Shown: positions 9,811 to 18,650 of the stretch, one piece after another
Position numbering within the stretch: position 1 is the stretch's first letter
Layout of the letters: every line of letters begins with the position of its first letter
Assembly: GCF_004364775.1 (NCBI RefSeq)
Contig: NZ_SOAL01000023.1
Coordinates: forward strand, 24,009-88,008
Direction: 5' to 3'
Source: Comamonas sp. JUb58
GTDB lineage: Bacteria; Pseudomonadota; Gammaproteobacteria; Burkholderiales; Burkholderiaceae_C
Length of the DNA: 64,000 nt
Made by a program: the position numbers and the translations under genes
The notes under the pieces: generated by a model
What the model was told of the DNA's origin: nothing
Seen by the model: the letters and a program-made list of their open reading frames with translations, nothing else
The model's database searches: none

Positions 9811-10608
9811 ATGACCAAAACCACATATGACACCGTCACCAAGCCCAGCGTGCAAGTGCTAGAGCGCATGTTCACGCTGCTGGACGTCCTGGCCACGCGC
9901 GAGGAAGCGGTGTCACTCAAGGAGCTGAGCGAGATCACGGGCCTGCACCCGTCGACGACGCACCGCATCTTGAACGACCTGACCATCGGCCGCTTTGTGG
10001 ACCGCCCCGAATCGGGCAGCTACCGCCTGGGCATGCGCCTCCTGGAGCTGGGCAACCTGGTCAAGGCCCGCATCAATGTGCGCGAAGTGGCCTTGCTGCC
10101 GATGCGCCGCCTGCACCTGGCAACCCAGCAGGCCATCAACCTGAGCATGCGCCAGGGCGATGAGATCGTCTATGTGGAACGCAGCTTCAGCGAGCGCTCG
10201 GGCATGCAGGTGGTGCGCGCCATTGGCGGCCATGCGCCGCTGCACCTGACATCGACGGGCAAGCTCTTCCTGGCCAATGACGAACCCGAACGCGTGCGCG
10301 CCTACGCGATGCGCACGGGCCTGGCCGGCAACACCAAGAACAGCATCACCAACCTGGCGGTGCTGGAGCGCGAACTGTCCAAAACCCGCCAGTACGGCGT
10401 GGCACGCGACAACGAAGAGTTGGAGCTGGGCGTGCGCTGCATGGCCGCAGGCATCTATGACGACCAGGGGCGCCTGGTGGCCGGTCTGTCCGTCTCCGCC
10501 CCCGCAGACCGGCTGGAAGACGCCTGGACCACGCGCCTGCAGGCCACGGCCAGCGAGATCTCGTCCGCCTTGGGCTTTGACGAACACCGCCAGCCCAACG
10601 CGCGCTGA
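9811..10608 (+). CDS. IclR-family transcriptional regulator
   Basis: A 265-residue regulator. The N-terminal winged helix-turn-helix spans about residues 10-75 (SLKELSEITGLHPSTTHRIL), followed by the IclR effector domain with GHAPLHLTSTGKLFLA near residue 145 and VRCMAAGIYDDQG near 210. It sits alone between bpt and a bidirectional terminator, with no adjacent catabolic operon, so its target and ligand cannot be read from context. The ATG at 9811 was chosen because the longer in-frame opening overlaps bpt and is not protein-like. Confidence 0.9.
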   Translation: MTKTTYDTVTKPSVQVLERMFTLLDVLATREEAVSLKELSEITGLHPSTTHRILNDLTIGRFVDRPESGSYRLGMRLLELGNLVKARINVREVALLPMRRLHLATQQAINLSMRQGDEIVYVERSFSERSGMQVVRAIGGHAPLHLTSTGKLFLANDEPERVRAYAMRTGLAGNTKNSITNLAVLERELSKTRQYGVARDNEELELGVRCMAAGIYDDQGRLVAGLSVSAPADRLEDAWTTRLQATASEISSALGFDEHRQPNAR

Positions 10609-10639
10609 GCCCGTCCCCCATCCCCAGCGCTTAGGCGCA

Positions 10640-10666
10640 AAAAAACCTGCCGAGGCAGGTTTTTTG
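10640..10666. terminator. Bidirectional terminator between IclR gene and pbpG
   Basis: AAAAAACCTGCC and GGCAGGTTTTTT form a near-perfect hairpin with a two-base loop and A/T tracts on both sides, fitting use by the two convergent genes. Confidence 0.9.
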
Positions 10667-10681
10667 TTGGGTGCTTGGCGC

Positions 10682-11806
10682 TCAGTGCTTGGCCAGCAGT
10701 TGCGTGCCCGAGCCTTCCACCCAGTGGCGCACGCGCTCGGCATCGGCCAGACGGCCAAACTTGCCGGCCGAATCCAGGAACACCATGATCAGCTTGCGGC
10801 CGGCAACCTGGGTCTGCATCACCAGGCAGCGACCCGCTTCGGAGATATAGCCGGTCTTTTGCAGGCCGATATTCCAGTCCGGGTTGTGTACCAGGCGGTT
10901 GGTGTTGTTGAACTGGAGGGTGCGCTCACCCACTTCCACCTGGTAGGACGGCGAGGTGGTCAGATCACGCAGCAGCGGATCGGAATGCGCCACATTCACC
11001 AGGGTTGCCAGGTCAAAGGCGCTGGACTGGTTGGAGCTCGACAGGCCGGTGGGCTCAACATAGCGGGTGTCGGCCATGCCCAGCATCTTGGCCTTCATGT
11101 TCATCAGGCCGACAAAGCTCTGCATGCCACCGGGGTAGGTACGGCCCAGCGCATGCGCTGCGCGGTTTTCGCTGGACATCAGCGCCAGGTGCAGCAGTTC
11201 GCCGCGCATCAAGGTGGTGCCCACACGCAGACGCGAGCTGCTGTGCTTCTCGGTGTCCACATCGTCCTGGGTGATGGTGATCATCTCGTCCATCGGCAGC
11301 TGGGCCTGGGAGATGATGAGACCGGTCATCAGCTTGGTCAGCGATGCGATCGGCAGCACGGCATGGTCGTTCTTGGACAGCAGCACTTCGTGCGTGTCCT
11401 GGTCCAGCACCAGGGCCACACTGGACTTGAGCGCCAGCGGATCGGTCACATCATGCAGACCGGCCAGCTGGCCAAAGGATTGGCGTTCGGGAATGATGAC
11501 GGCCGCAGCAACGGCAGCGCGCCCGGCATGGCGACCGGCCTTGGCGACCGTGGTCTTGCCCTTCACGGCCTTGGCGGCCACCTTTTTGGAAGCGGGGGCA
11601 GCAGCCTGCTTGTGGCGGCCATTGCGCTCGCCCTTGGAGGCCACGGCTGCCTGCTTTTTGCCCGCCTTGGCCTGCACATGCGCCTTGGCAGCCGGCTTGT
11701 TCTTGGTGCTGGCATGCACGCTGGGTGCCGCCAAACCAAAGGCCAGGGTGCAAATTGCAAACAAATGTGAAAAACGACGCAAAACACTGCGATGACGTAG
11801 CGCCAT
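10682..11806 (-). CDS. pbpG: D-alanyl-D-alanine endopeptidase (PBP7-like)
   Basis: A periplasmic low-molecular-weight penicillin-binding protein that cuts D-Ala-mDAP cross-links in peptidoglycan. It has a signal peptide (about residues 1-32, ending SVHA), then a linker of roughly 70 residues very rich in Lys and Ala, and the S11 peptidase domain. All three active-site motifs are present: S155-L-T-K158, S212-E-N214 and K317-T-G319. At 374 residues it is longer than E. coli PbpG because of the linker, which may bind the cell wall or envelope phosphate. It ends 15 bp from the shared terminator. Confidence 0.92.
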   Translation of the reverse strand: MALRHRSVLRRFSHLFAICTLAFGLAAPSVHASTKNKPAAKAHVQAKAGKKQAAVASKGERNGRHKQAAAPASKKVAAKAVKGKTTVAKAGRHAGRAAVAAAVIIPERQSFGQLAGLHDVTDPLALKSSVALVLDQDTHEVLLSKNDHAVLPIASLTKLMTGLIISQAQLPMDEMITITQDDVDTEKHSSSRLRVGTTLMRGELLHLALMSSENRAAHALGRTYPGGMQSFVGLMNMKAKMLGMADTRYVEPTGLSSSNQSSAFDLATLVNVAHSDPLLRDLTTSPSYQVEVGERTLQFNNTNRLVHNPDWNIGLQKTGYISEAGRCLVMQTQVAGRKLIMVFLDSAGKFGRLADAERVRHWVEGSGTQLLAKH

Positions 11807-11923
11807 TATTCTGCTCCCTACAAATACGATAGCTGACAGCGGAAATTTGGATTCAAAAAATCGCGCAAATTCATGAACTTACGCGACTCTTCAATTATTT
11901 AAGTGAAATTATATTCCGAAGTC

Positions 11924-13462
11924 TCAACCTTGTGCAGCTACTCGCTCCGTAGGATTTTGTAACTTGTTTAGGGCAGCGATGTAAGCCTTCGCTGACGCCA
12001 CCACAATATCAGGGTCTGCGCCTACACCGTTGACCACACGGCCGCCCATTTGCAAGCGTACGGTCACCTCGCCCTGGCTTTCGGTGGAGCCGCTGATCGC
12101 ATTGACCGCGTACAGCACCATCTCGGCGCCGCTGCGGGCCTGCGACTCAATCGCCTTCATCGATGCATCGACGGGACCGTTGCCAGTGGACTCGCCGCGC
12201 ACTTCCTGGCCATTGGCAATCAGCACCACACTGGCCTTGGGCTGCTCGCCCGTTTCGCTCGATTGCGACAGCGAAACAAAGCGGTAGGCTTCGGCCTGCG
12301 CCTCGGCGCCTTCCATGTGCACCAGCGCCAGGATGTCTTCGTCAAAAATCTCGCTCTTGCGATCGGCCAGGTCCTTGAAGCGGGCGAATGCGGCATTGAT
12401 CTCGCTTTCGCTGTCCATCACCACGCCCAGCTCCTGCAGGCGCTGCTTGAAGGCATTGCGGCCCGAGAGCTTGCCCAGCACGATCTTGTTGGCGCTCCAG
12501 CCCACATCTTCGGCACGCATGATTTCGTAGGTGTCGCGGGCCTTGAGCACGCCATCCTGGTGGATGCCGGAGGCATGGGCAAAGGCATTGGCCCCCACCA
12601 CGGCCTTGTTGGGCTGCACCACAAAGCCGGTGGTCTGGCTCACCAGGCGGCTGGCGGCCACGATGTGCTGGGCGTCGATGTTGACATCAAGGCCAAAGTA
12701 ATCGCGGCGCGTCTTGACGGCCATGACCACTTCTTCAAGTGAGCAGTTACCCGCGCGCTCGCCCAGGCCATTGATCGTGCACTCCACCTGGCGTGCTCCA
12801 CCGATCTTGACGCCGGCCAGCGAGTTGGCAACGGCCATGCCCAGGTCGTTGTGGCAGTGCACGGACCAGATGGCCTTGTCGCTATTGGGAATGCGCTCAC
12901 GCAGGTTCAGAATGAACTGGCCATAGAGCTCGGGGATCGCGTAGCCGACGGTGTCGGGCACATTGATGGTCGTCGCGCCTTCGGCAATCACGGCCTCGAT
13001 CACGCGGCAGAGAAAATCTGGATCGCTGCGGTAGCCGTCTTCGGGGCTGAACTCGATATCGCCCACCAGATTGCGGGCAAAGCGCACCGACATCTTGGCC
13101 TGCTCGAAGACCTCATCGGGCGACATGCGCAGCTTCTTCTCCATGTGCAATGGGCTGGTCGCAATGAAGGTGTGGATACGCGCACGGTTGGCGGGCTTCA
13201 AGGCCTCGGCAGCGCGGGCGATGTCGCGGTCATTGGCGCGTGCCAAGGAGCAGATGGTCGAGTCCTTGATGATGGAGGCGATGCTCTGCACACAATCAAA
13301 ATCACCGTTGGAGCTGGCGGCAAAACCGGCTTCGATGACGTCCACCTTGAGGCGCTCCAGCTGGCGCGCAATGCGCAGCTTCTCGTCCTTGGTCATGGAC
13401 GCGCCGGGCGATTGCTCGCCATCGCGCAAGGTGGTATCAAAAATAATCAGTTGCTCGCTCAT
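11924..13462 (-). CDS. leuA: 2-isopropylmalate synthase, type 1
   Basis: Condenses acetyl-CoA with 2-oxoisovalerate in the first step of leucine synthesis. The 512-residue protein has [12 protein letters not shown] at residues 9-20, the metal-binding HCHNDLG region, an NGLGERAGN motif, and a C-terminal LeuA dimer/regulatory domain (about 395-500) that binds leucine for feedback control. The start MSEQLIIFD at 13462 was chosen over an in-frame start 15 codons upstream. It lies downstream of the longer leuA paralog on the same strand, separated by a strong terminator hairpin, so it probably has its own promoter or depends on read-through. Confidence 0.93.
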   Translation of the reverse strand: MSEQLIIFDTTLRDGEQSPGASMTKDEKLRIARQLERLKVDVIEAGFAASSNGDFDCVQSIASIIKDSTICSLARANDRDIARAAEALKPANRARIHTFIATSPLHMEKKLRMSPDEVFEQAKMSVRFARNLVGDIEFSPEDGYRSDPDFLCRVIEAVIAEGATTINVPDTVGYAIPELYGQFILNLRERIPNSDKAIWSVHCHNDLGMAVANSLAGVKIGGARQVECTINGLGERAGNCSLEEVVMAVKTRRDYFGLDVNIDAQHIVAASRLVSQTTGFVVQPNKAVVGANAFAHASGIHQDGVLKARDTYEIMRAEDVGWSANKIVLGKLSGRNAFKQRLQELGVVMDSESEINAAFARFKDLADRKSEIFDEDILALVHMEGAEAQAEAYRFVSLSQSSETGEQPKASVVLIANGQEVRGESTGNGPVDASMKAIESQARSGAEMVLYAVNAISGSTESQGEVTVRLQMGGRVVNGVGADPDIVVASAKAYIAALNKLQNPTERVAAQG

Positions 13463-13523
13463 CGTGTTCTCCATTGCATTGGTCTTGCGCTGCCGCCGTG
13501 CTACCACCGTGGGTGAGTGGAAT

Positions 13524-13572
13524 CTCTAAAACAGGCTGCAGGAAAGCGATCTGCTCGCCCTCCTGCAGCCTG
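13524..13572 (-). terminator. Terminator hairpin between the two leuA genes
   Basis: A perfect 12-bp stem (TCCTGCAGCCTG and its complement, plus-strand 13532-13543 with 13561-13572) around a 17-nt loop, followed on the minus strand by TTTTAGAG. It lies 42 bp after the upstream leuA stop and would limit read-through into the second leuA. Confidence 0.8.
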
Positions 13573-13614
13573 CATCAACCGCGCTACAGTTTACGTGCTT
13601 TGCTCTGCCTGTGG

Positions 13615-15339
13615 TTAGGCAGCAGCCGTTTCCGCAGCTGCTTGTGGCGCTGCCGTTTGCACGCTGGCGACAGCACCGCTACGTGCTACCGCGCTCATCA
13701 CCGCGCGGAAAGCCGCCTGGGTGCTGTTGCTGTCCATGCCTACGCCGTACAGGCTCTGGCTGTCGCCCACGCGCAGCTCGATATAGGCGGCTGCCGTGGC
13801 ATTGGCGCCCTTGTCGCCGCGTGCGTCGCTGGCGGCAACGGCATGCTCGCTGTAGTCAAGCAGGCGCACAGGAATACCGATGGCGCTGCTGACCGCCTGC
13901 ACAAAGGCATCGATCGGGCCATTGCCCTGACCGGCAATGCTGACGGCCTGACCGGCCCACTGCAGCTTTCCGCTGATGCGCACATCATCGCTGTCGCCCG
14001 ATTCCACGCGGTACTGGGCCAGTGCATGGTTGGCGCTGAGTTGGTACTCGCGCTCGAAGATCTGCCACAGGTCCTTGGCGGTGAACTCGGTGCCCGCCGT
14101 ATCCATCGCGCGCTGTACCACCTGGCTGAACTCGATCTGCAAGCGGCGCGGCATGGCCAGGCCATAGGCTTCTTCGAGCAGGTAGGAGATACCACCCTTG
14201 CCCGACTGGCTGTTGACGCGGATCACTGCTTCGTAGCTGCGGCCCAGGTCCTTGGGGTCGATCGGCAGGTAAGGAATTTCCCAGATATCGGCATCCTGGC
14301 GAGCCGCAAAGGCCTTCTTGATGGCGTCCTGGTGCGAGCCCGAGAACGAGGTGTAGACCAGGTCGCCGGCATAGGGGTGGCGGGCGGGCACGGGCAACTG
14401 GTTGCAGTACTCGACTTCAGCGCGGATGGCGTCGATGTCCGAGAAATCCAGCTGGGGCGATACGCCCTGCACATACATGTTCAAGGCCACATTGACGATG
14501 TCGAGGTTGCCGGTACGCTCGCCATTGCCGAACAAGCAGCCTTCGACGCGATGGGCGCCGGCCATCAAGGCCAATTCGGCGCTGGCCGTGCCGGTGCCGC
14601 GGTCGTTGTGCGGGTGCACGGAGACCACCACTTCAGGGCGGGTGGCGAACTTGCGCACCATCCACTCGATCTGGTCGGCAAACACATTGGGGGTGGCGTT
14701 TTCCACCGTGGTGGGCAGGTTCAGGATGATGTCGCGGCCCGCACCCCAGGCGGCAATCGCGGTCTCGCAAGCCTGCAGGGACACATCGAGTTCGGCGAGG
14801 GAGAAGGTCTCGGGCGAGTACTGCAAGACCCATTCGGTGCCGGGTTGGGCATCGGTCAAGGTCTTGAGGTGGGTGACCTGGTCTTTGACCAGGGTCATTA
14901 CCTCGGGCACGCTCATGCCGAACACGACCTTGCGCCAGACGGGCGCCACCGCGTTGTAGATGTGGACGATGGCGCGTGGCGCGCCTTGCAGGGCCTCGAC
15001 CGTGCGCGTGATGAGCTCAGGACGGGCGGGGGTCATCACCTGGATGGTGACGTCAGCGGGAATGCGCTTTTCCTCGATCAACTGGCGCACAAAGTCGAAT
15101 TCGATCTGCGAGGAAGCAGGAAAGCCGACTTCGATTTCCTTGAAGCCAATCTTGACCAGCATATCGAACATGCGCAGCTTGCGTGCCAGGTCCATGGGCT
15201 CGATCAGCGCCTGGTTGCCATCGCGCAGATCGGTGGACAGCCAGATGGGCGCCTGGGTGATCTGGGCATCAGGCCAGGTGCGGTCACGCAACGCAATGGC
15301 TGGAAAAGCGCGGTACTTGCTGGAAGGTTGGGTCAACAT
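13615..15339 (-). CDS. leuA: 2-isopropylmalate synthase, type 2 (fungal-like)
   Basis: A second, 574-residue 2-isopropylmalate synthase of the long type found in fungi and many betaproteobacteria. The catalytic barrel shows STDLRDGNQALIEPM near residues 35-49, SVHPHNDRGTG, and CLFGNGERTGN, followed by a C-terminal regulatory domain (about 430-560) ending in an Ala/Thr-rich tail. The different metal-site spacing and length separate it from the type 1 enzyme at 11924-13462. A leucine leader peptide and attenuator lie just upstream, so expression probably responds directly to leucyl-tRNA charging. It is downstream of pssA in the ilv cluster. Confidence 0.94.
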   Translation of the reverse strand: MLTQPSSKYRAFPAIALRDRTWPDAQITQAPIWLSTDLRDGNQALIEPMDLARKLRMFDMLVKIGFKEIEVGFPASSQIEFDFVRQLIEEKRIPADVTIQVMTPARPELITRTVEALQGAPRAIVHIYNAVAPVWRKVVFGMSVPEVMTLVKDQVTHLKTLTDAQPGTEWVLQYSPETFSLAELDVSLQACETAIAAWGAGRDIILNLPTTVENATPNVFADQIEWMVRKFATRPEVVVSVHPHNDRGTGTASAELALMAGAHRVEGCLFGNGERTGNLDIVNVALNMYVQGVSPQLDFSDIDAIRAEVEYCNQLPVPARHPYAGDLVYTSFSGSHQDAIKKAFAARQDADIWEIPYLPIDPKDLGRSYEAVIRVNSQSGKGGISYLLEEAYGLAMPRRLQIEFSQVVQRAMDTAGTEFTAKDLWQIFEREYQLSANHALAQYRVESGDSDDVRISGKLQWAGQAVSIAGQGNGPIDAFVQAVSSAIGIPVRLLDYSEHAVAASDARGDKGANATAAAYIELRVGDSQSLYGVGMDSNSTQAAFRAVMSAVARSGAVASVQTAAPQAAAETAAA

Positions 15340-15398
15340 GGTTGTCTGGTCTTTCTCATCGGAACAAAAAGTTCGGGGTTAGAAACCAGCAACCTGCT

Positions 15399-15435
15399 AA
15401 AACAGAATCGGCCCGTTGCTGGTGCAAACGGGCCG
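15399..15435 (-). terminator. Leucine attenuator terminator upstream of leuA
   Basis: On the minus-strand transcript CGGCCCGTT (15435-15427) pairs with AACGGGCCG (15417-15409), followed by the T-rich ATTCTGTTTT (15408-15399). The 5' arm can instead pair, over 7 bp, with AACGGGC at 15478-15472 inside the leader peptide. The two foldings are mutually exclusive, the layout of a ribosome-controlled attenuator. The hairpin lies about 60 nt before the leuA ATG. Confidence 0.7.
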
Positions 15436-15465
15436 AGGTGTAGGGGTGAAAAACTGCGCGCTACT

Positions 15466-15516
15466 CTACCTGCCCGTTGGACATGCTAGTAGTAGAGCTA
15501 GGGACAGGTTTTGCAT
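15466..15516 (-). CDS. Leucine leader peptide
   Basis: A 16-residue open frame, MQNLSLALLLACPTGR, ending in TAG. Five of the sixteen residues are Leu and four of them use CTA, a codon that should be rare in this GC-rich genome. The Leu run precedes the segment that can form the antiterminator (codons for P-T-G), so a ribosome stalled on CTA codons would leave that segment free, while one reaching the stop would cover it. I infer attenuation control of leuA by leucyl-tRNA. No strong Shine-Dalgarno is seen (GAGTG about 6 nt before the ATG). The peptide itself probably has no function. Confidence 0.72.
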   Translation of the reverse strand: MQNLSLALLLACPTGR

Positions 15517-15526
15517 GGCGTTCACT

Positions 15527-15555
15527 CTAACACAGGTTTTGGTAGATGTCTGCAA
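15527..15555 (-). promoter_or_regulatory. Candidate leuA leader promoter
   Basis: On the minus strand TTGCAG (15555-15550) and TGTTAG (15532-15527) are 17 bp apart, a fair sigma-70 promoter. The -35 box is only 5 bp from the pssA stop. Transcription would start a few nt before the leader ATG. Confidence 0.5.
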
Positions 15556-15560
15556 AAAGT

Positions 15561-16448
15561 TCAATCGTGGTGCAAGCCGCGCTCTTCGGGCTCATCGGTC
15601 GAGGTTGCCACGATCGACACATGCTGGCCCTTGAAGCGGCGCCAGGCGTAGATCACATAGCCCGAGAGCGAATAGGCCACAAAGATCAGGAACAGCATGG
15701 TGGCCGGCTCGACGCTGACCACGGCCAGCAGCAGCACCACCACCACCAGCGAGATGAAGGGCACGCTCTTGGCAGCGCCGGCATCCTTGAAGCTGTAGTA
15801 AGGAATATTGGTGACCATGGTCAGGCCCGCCAGCAAGGTGATGGCGAACATGATCCAGGACAGGTCATCGCGGCTGGCCGGGTAGCCGCCAAACAGCGCA
15901 ATCACCTGGCCAAAGATCGGCACATCGCGGTGCGATACCAGCAGCGCACTGGTGAGCCAGATGAAGCCCGCCACCAAGGCCGCTGCAGCAGGCGACGGCA
16001 TGCCTTGGAAGTAACGCTTGTCCACCACGCCGGTGTTCACATTGAAACGCGCCAGGCGCAGCGCTGCGCAGGAGCAATAGACAAAGGCCGCAATCCAGCC
16101 CCAGCGGCCCAGCGGGCGCAGTGCCCATTCATAGGCAATCAGCGCCGGCGCAGCGCCAAAGGACACCATGTCCGACAGCGAATCCATCTGCTCGCCAAAG
16201 GCGCTTTGCGTGTGCGTCATGCGCGCTACGCGGCCATCCAGACTGTCGAGCACCATGGCGCAGAAGACACCCACGGCAGCGGCCTCGAAACGGCCATTCA
16301 TCGCCATCACGATCGAGTAAAAACCGCCAAACAGGGCGGCCAAGGTAAACGAGTTGGGCAGCACATAGATGCCCTTGCGCCATTTGCGCTGCGCAGGCGC
16401 CAGCGCATGCGCTGCGGCCTTGGGCTTGGTTTCGTTTTCGTCCAGCAT
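15561..16448 (-). CDS. pssA: CDP-diacylglycerol-serine O-phosphatidyltransferase
   Basis: Makes phosphatidylserine from CDP-diacylglycerol and serine in the inner membrane, the first step toward phosphatidylethanolamine. The 295-residue protein has the CDP-alcohol phosphatidyltransferase motif with its aspartates near residues 68-94 (DSLDGRVAR, then GEQMDSLSD) and about seven hydrophobic segments. Short basic ends flank the membrane core. It is the membrane-integral subclass II enzyme, not the E. coli type. pssA lies between ilvC and leuA, the usual Burkholderiales order, but the psd gene often found beside it is absent here. A terminator after ilvC suggests its own promoter. Confidence 0.92.
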   Translation of the reverse strand: MLDENETKPKAAAHALAPAQRKWRKGIYVLPNSFTLAALFGGFYSIVMAMNGRFEAAAVGVFCAMVLDSLDGRVARMTHTQSAFGEQMDSLSDMVSFGAAPALIAYEWALRPLGRWGWIAAFVYCSCAALRLARFNVNTGVVDKRYFQGMPSPAAAALVAGFIWLTSALLVSHRDVPIFGQVIALFGGYPASRDDLSWIMFAITLLAGLTMVTNIPYYSFKDAGAAKSVPFISLVVVVLLLAVVSVEPATMLFLIFVAYSLSGYVIYAWRRFKGQHVSIVATSTDEPEERGLHHD

Positions 16449-16578
16449 TCAATCCACTCCAGCGCCAGCTATATCTGCGCAATCAGCTACTTATTTTATA
16501 GTTTCCGGCGGGCTGCGGCCCGGCCGAGCTTGGCCTACAGTGTAGCTTTTGCCACCAGGGGCCTCTCCGGGATGCCCA

Positions 16579-16606
16579 TGAAAAAAGGACTGCCAAGGCA
16601 GTCCTG
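16579..16606 (-). terminator. Terminator after ilvC
   Basis: On the minus strand AGGACTGCC and GGCAGTCCT flank a TT loop and are followed by a run of six T. It lies between ilvC and pssA. Confidence 0.9.
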
Positions 16607-16652
16607 TGCGAATCAGCGCGGCGCCGCTGCAGGCAGCGGCAGCCGATGCGAT

Positions 16653-17690
<1,038 letters not shown>

Positions 17691-17714
17691 TCAAAAATGC
17701 AAACAAACACTTGT

Positions 17715-18017
17715 TCAAGAATCTGTATCGTCAGGTGGCCTTGCGGTGTTTCCTGACGCCAGCAAATAAGCCCCCGCTACAAAAGCGCCCAATCCTACTA
17801 TGAGGGACAACCACAACTGGGAGCCAGGGGTAGCAAAGGCATCGGCCTGTGTGAGCAGTGGATCGCATTGGCGAATCTGGGTCCAGCCGTCCTGTTCCCA
17901 GGAGCATTCTGGATCATCTTGCTGTAGCGAAGACTCCACCAGCACAAGCCCCACCAGCAGCAGTACCACACCCACCGCCTGGCGGGCATGGCGTCGCAGC
18001 CGGTGACACCAGCGCAT
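17715..18017 (-). CDS. Small two-TM membrane protein between ilvH and ilvC
   Basis: A 100-residue protein not recognised as a named family. Residues about 14-30 and 67-88 are strongly hydrophobic and flanked by a basic N-terminus (RLRRHARQ), so both ends are probably cytoplasmic. The roughly 35-residue periplasmic loop is acidic and has two cysteines (PECSWEQ and IRQCDPL) that could form a disulfide. Its ATG overlaps the ilvH stop as TAATG, which strongly suggests translational coupling within the ilv operon. A role in branched-chain amino acid metabolism or transport is suggested only by this position. Confidence 0.75.
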   Translation of the reverse strand: MRWCHRLRRHARQAVGVVLLLVGLVLVESSLQQDDPECSWEQDGWTQIRQCDPLLTQADAFATPGSQLWLSLIVGLGAFVAGAYLLASGNTARPPDDTDS

Positions 18018-18508
18018 TACACGCGCAAGATGCGTTCACCGCGACCGATGCCGCTGGCACCGGTACGCACGGTTTCGAGGATGGCCGACCGATCGATCGC
18101 GCTCAGGAACGCATCGTTCTTGGCCTGGTCGCCGGTCACCTCGATGGTGTAGCTCTTCTCGGTCACATCGATGATGCGGCCACGGAAGATGTCGGCCATG
18201 CGCTTCATTTCTTCGCGCTCCTTGCCGACCGCCCGCACCTTGATCATCATCAGCTCGCGCTCGGTATAGGCGCCTTCGGTCAGATCGACCACCTTCACCA
18301 CTTCAATGAGGCGGTTGAGGTGCTTGGTGATCTGCTCGATGACGTCGTCCGAGCCGGTGGTGGTGATGGTCATGCGCGACAGCGAGGCATCCTCGGTGGG
18401 CGCCACGGTGAGGGACTCGATGTTGTAGCCACGGGCCGAAAACAGGCCCACCACGCGCGACAGGGCGCCTGGTTCGTTCTCCAGGAGAACCGCAATGATG
18501 TGTTTCAT
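18017..18508 (-). CDS. ilvH: Acetolactate synthase small (regulatory) subunit
   Basis: Regulatory partner of IlvB that raises activity and gives valine feedback inhibition. The 163-residue protein starts MKHIIAVLLENEPGALSRVV, the typical N-terminal ACT domain, with GYNIESLTV near residues 28-36, and has the ALS small-subunit C-terminal domain from about 80 on. It follows ilvB by about 140 bp and its stop overlaps the next small gene. Confidence 0.95.
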   Translation of the reverse strand: MKHIIAVLLENEPGALSRVVGLFSARGYNIESLTVAPTEDASLSRMTITTTGSDDVIEQITKHLNRLIEVVKVVDLTEGAYTERELMMIKVRAVGKEREEMKRMADIFRGRIIDVTEKSYTIEVTGDQAKNDAFLSAIDRSAILETVRTGASGIGRGERILRV

Positions 18509-18650
18509 AAGAACAGATTCCTCTTTTCGCTACCCTCCCCCAACGCCGGTAAGCGCTGGGCTCGGTAGACAATAGATTCGTCAGAAAGGAAAAACCGAAG
18601 GGAAGCTTGGACGCGCGCTTGCAGCAAGGCGCGCCCAGCCAGGAAGGCGT

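Noticed and set aside
13474..15489. Long plus-strand open frame opposite leuA
   Set aside because: Antisense shadow of the type 2 leuA gene and its leader.
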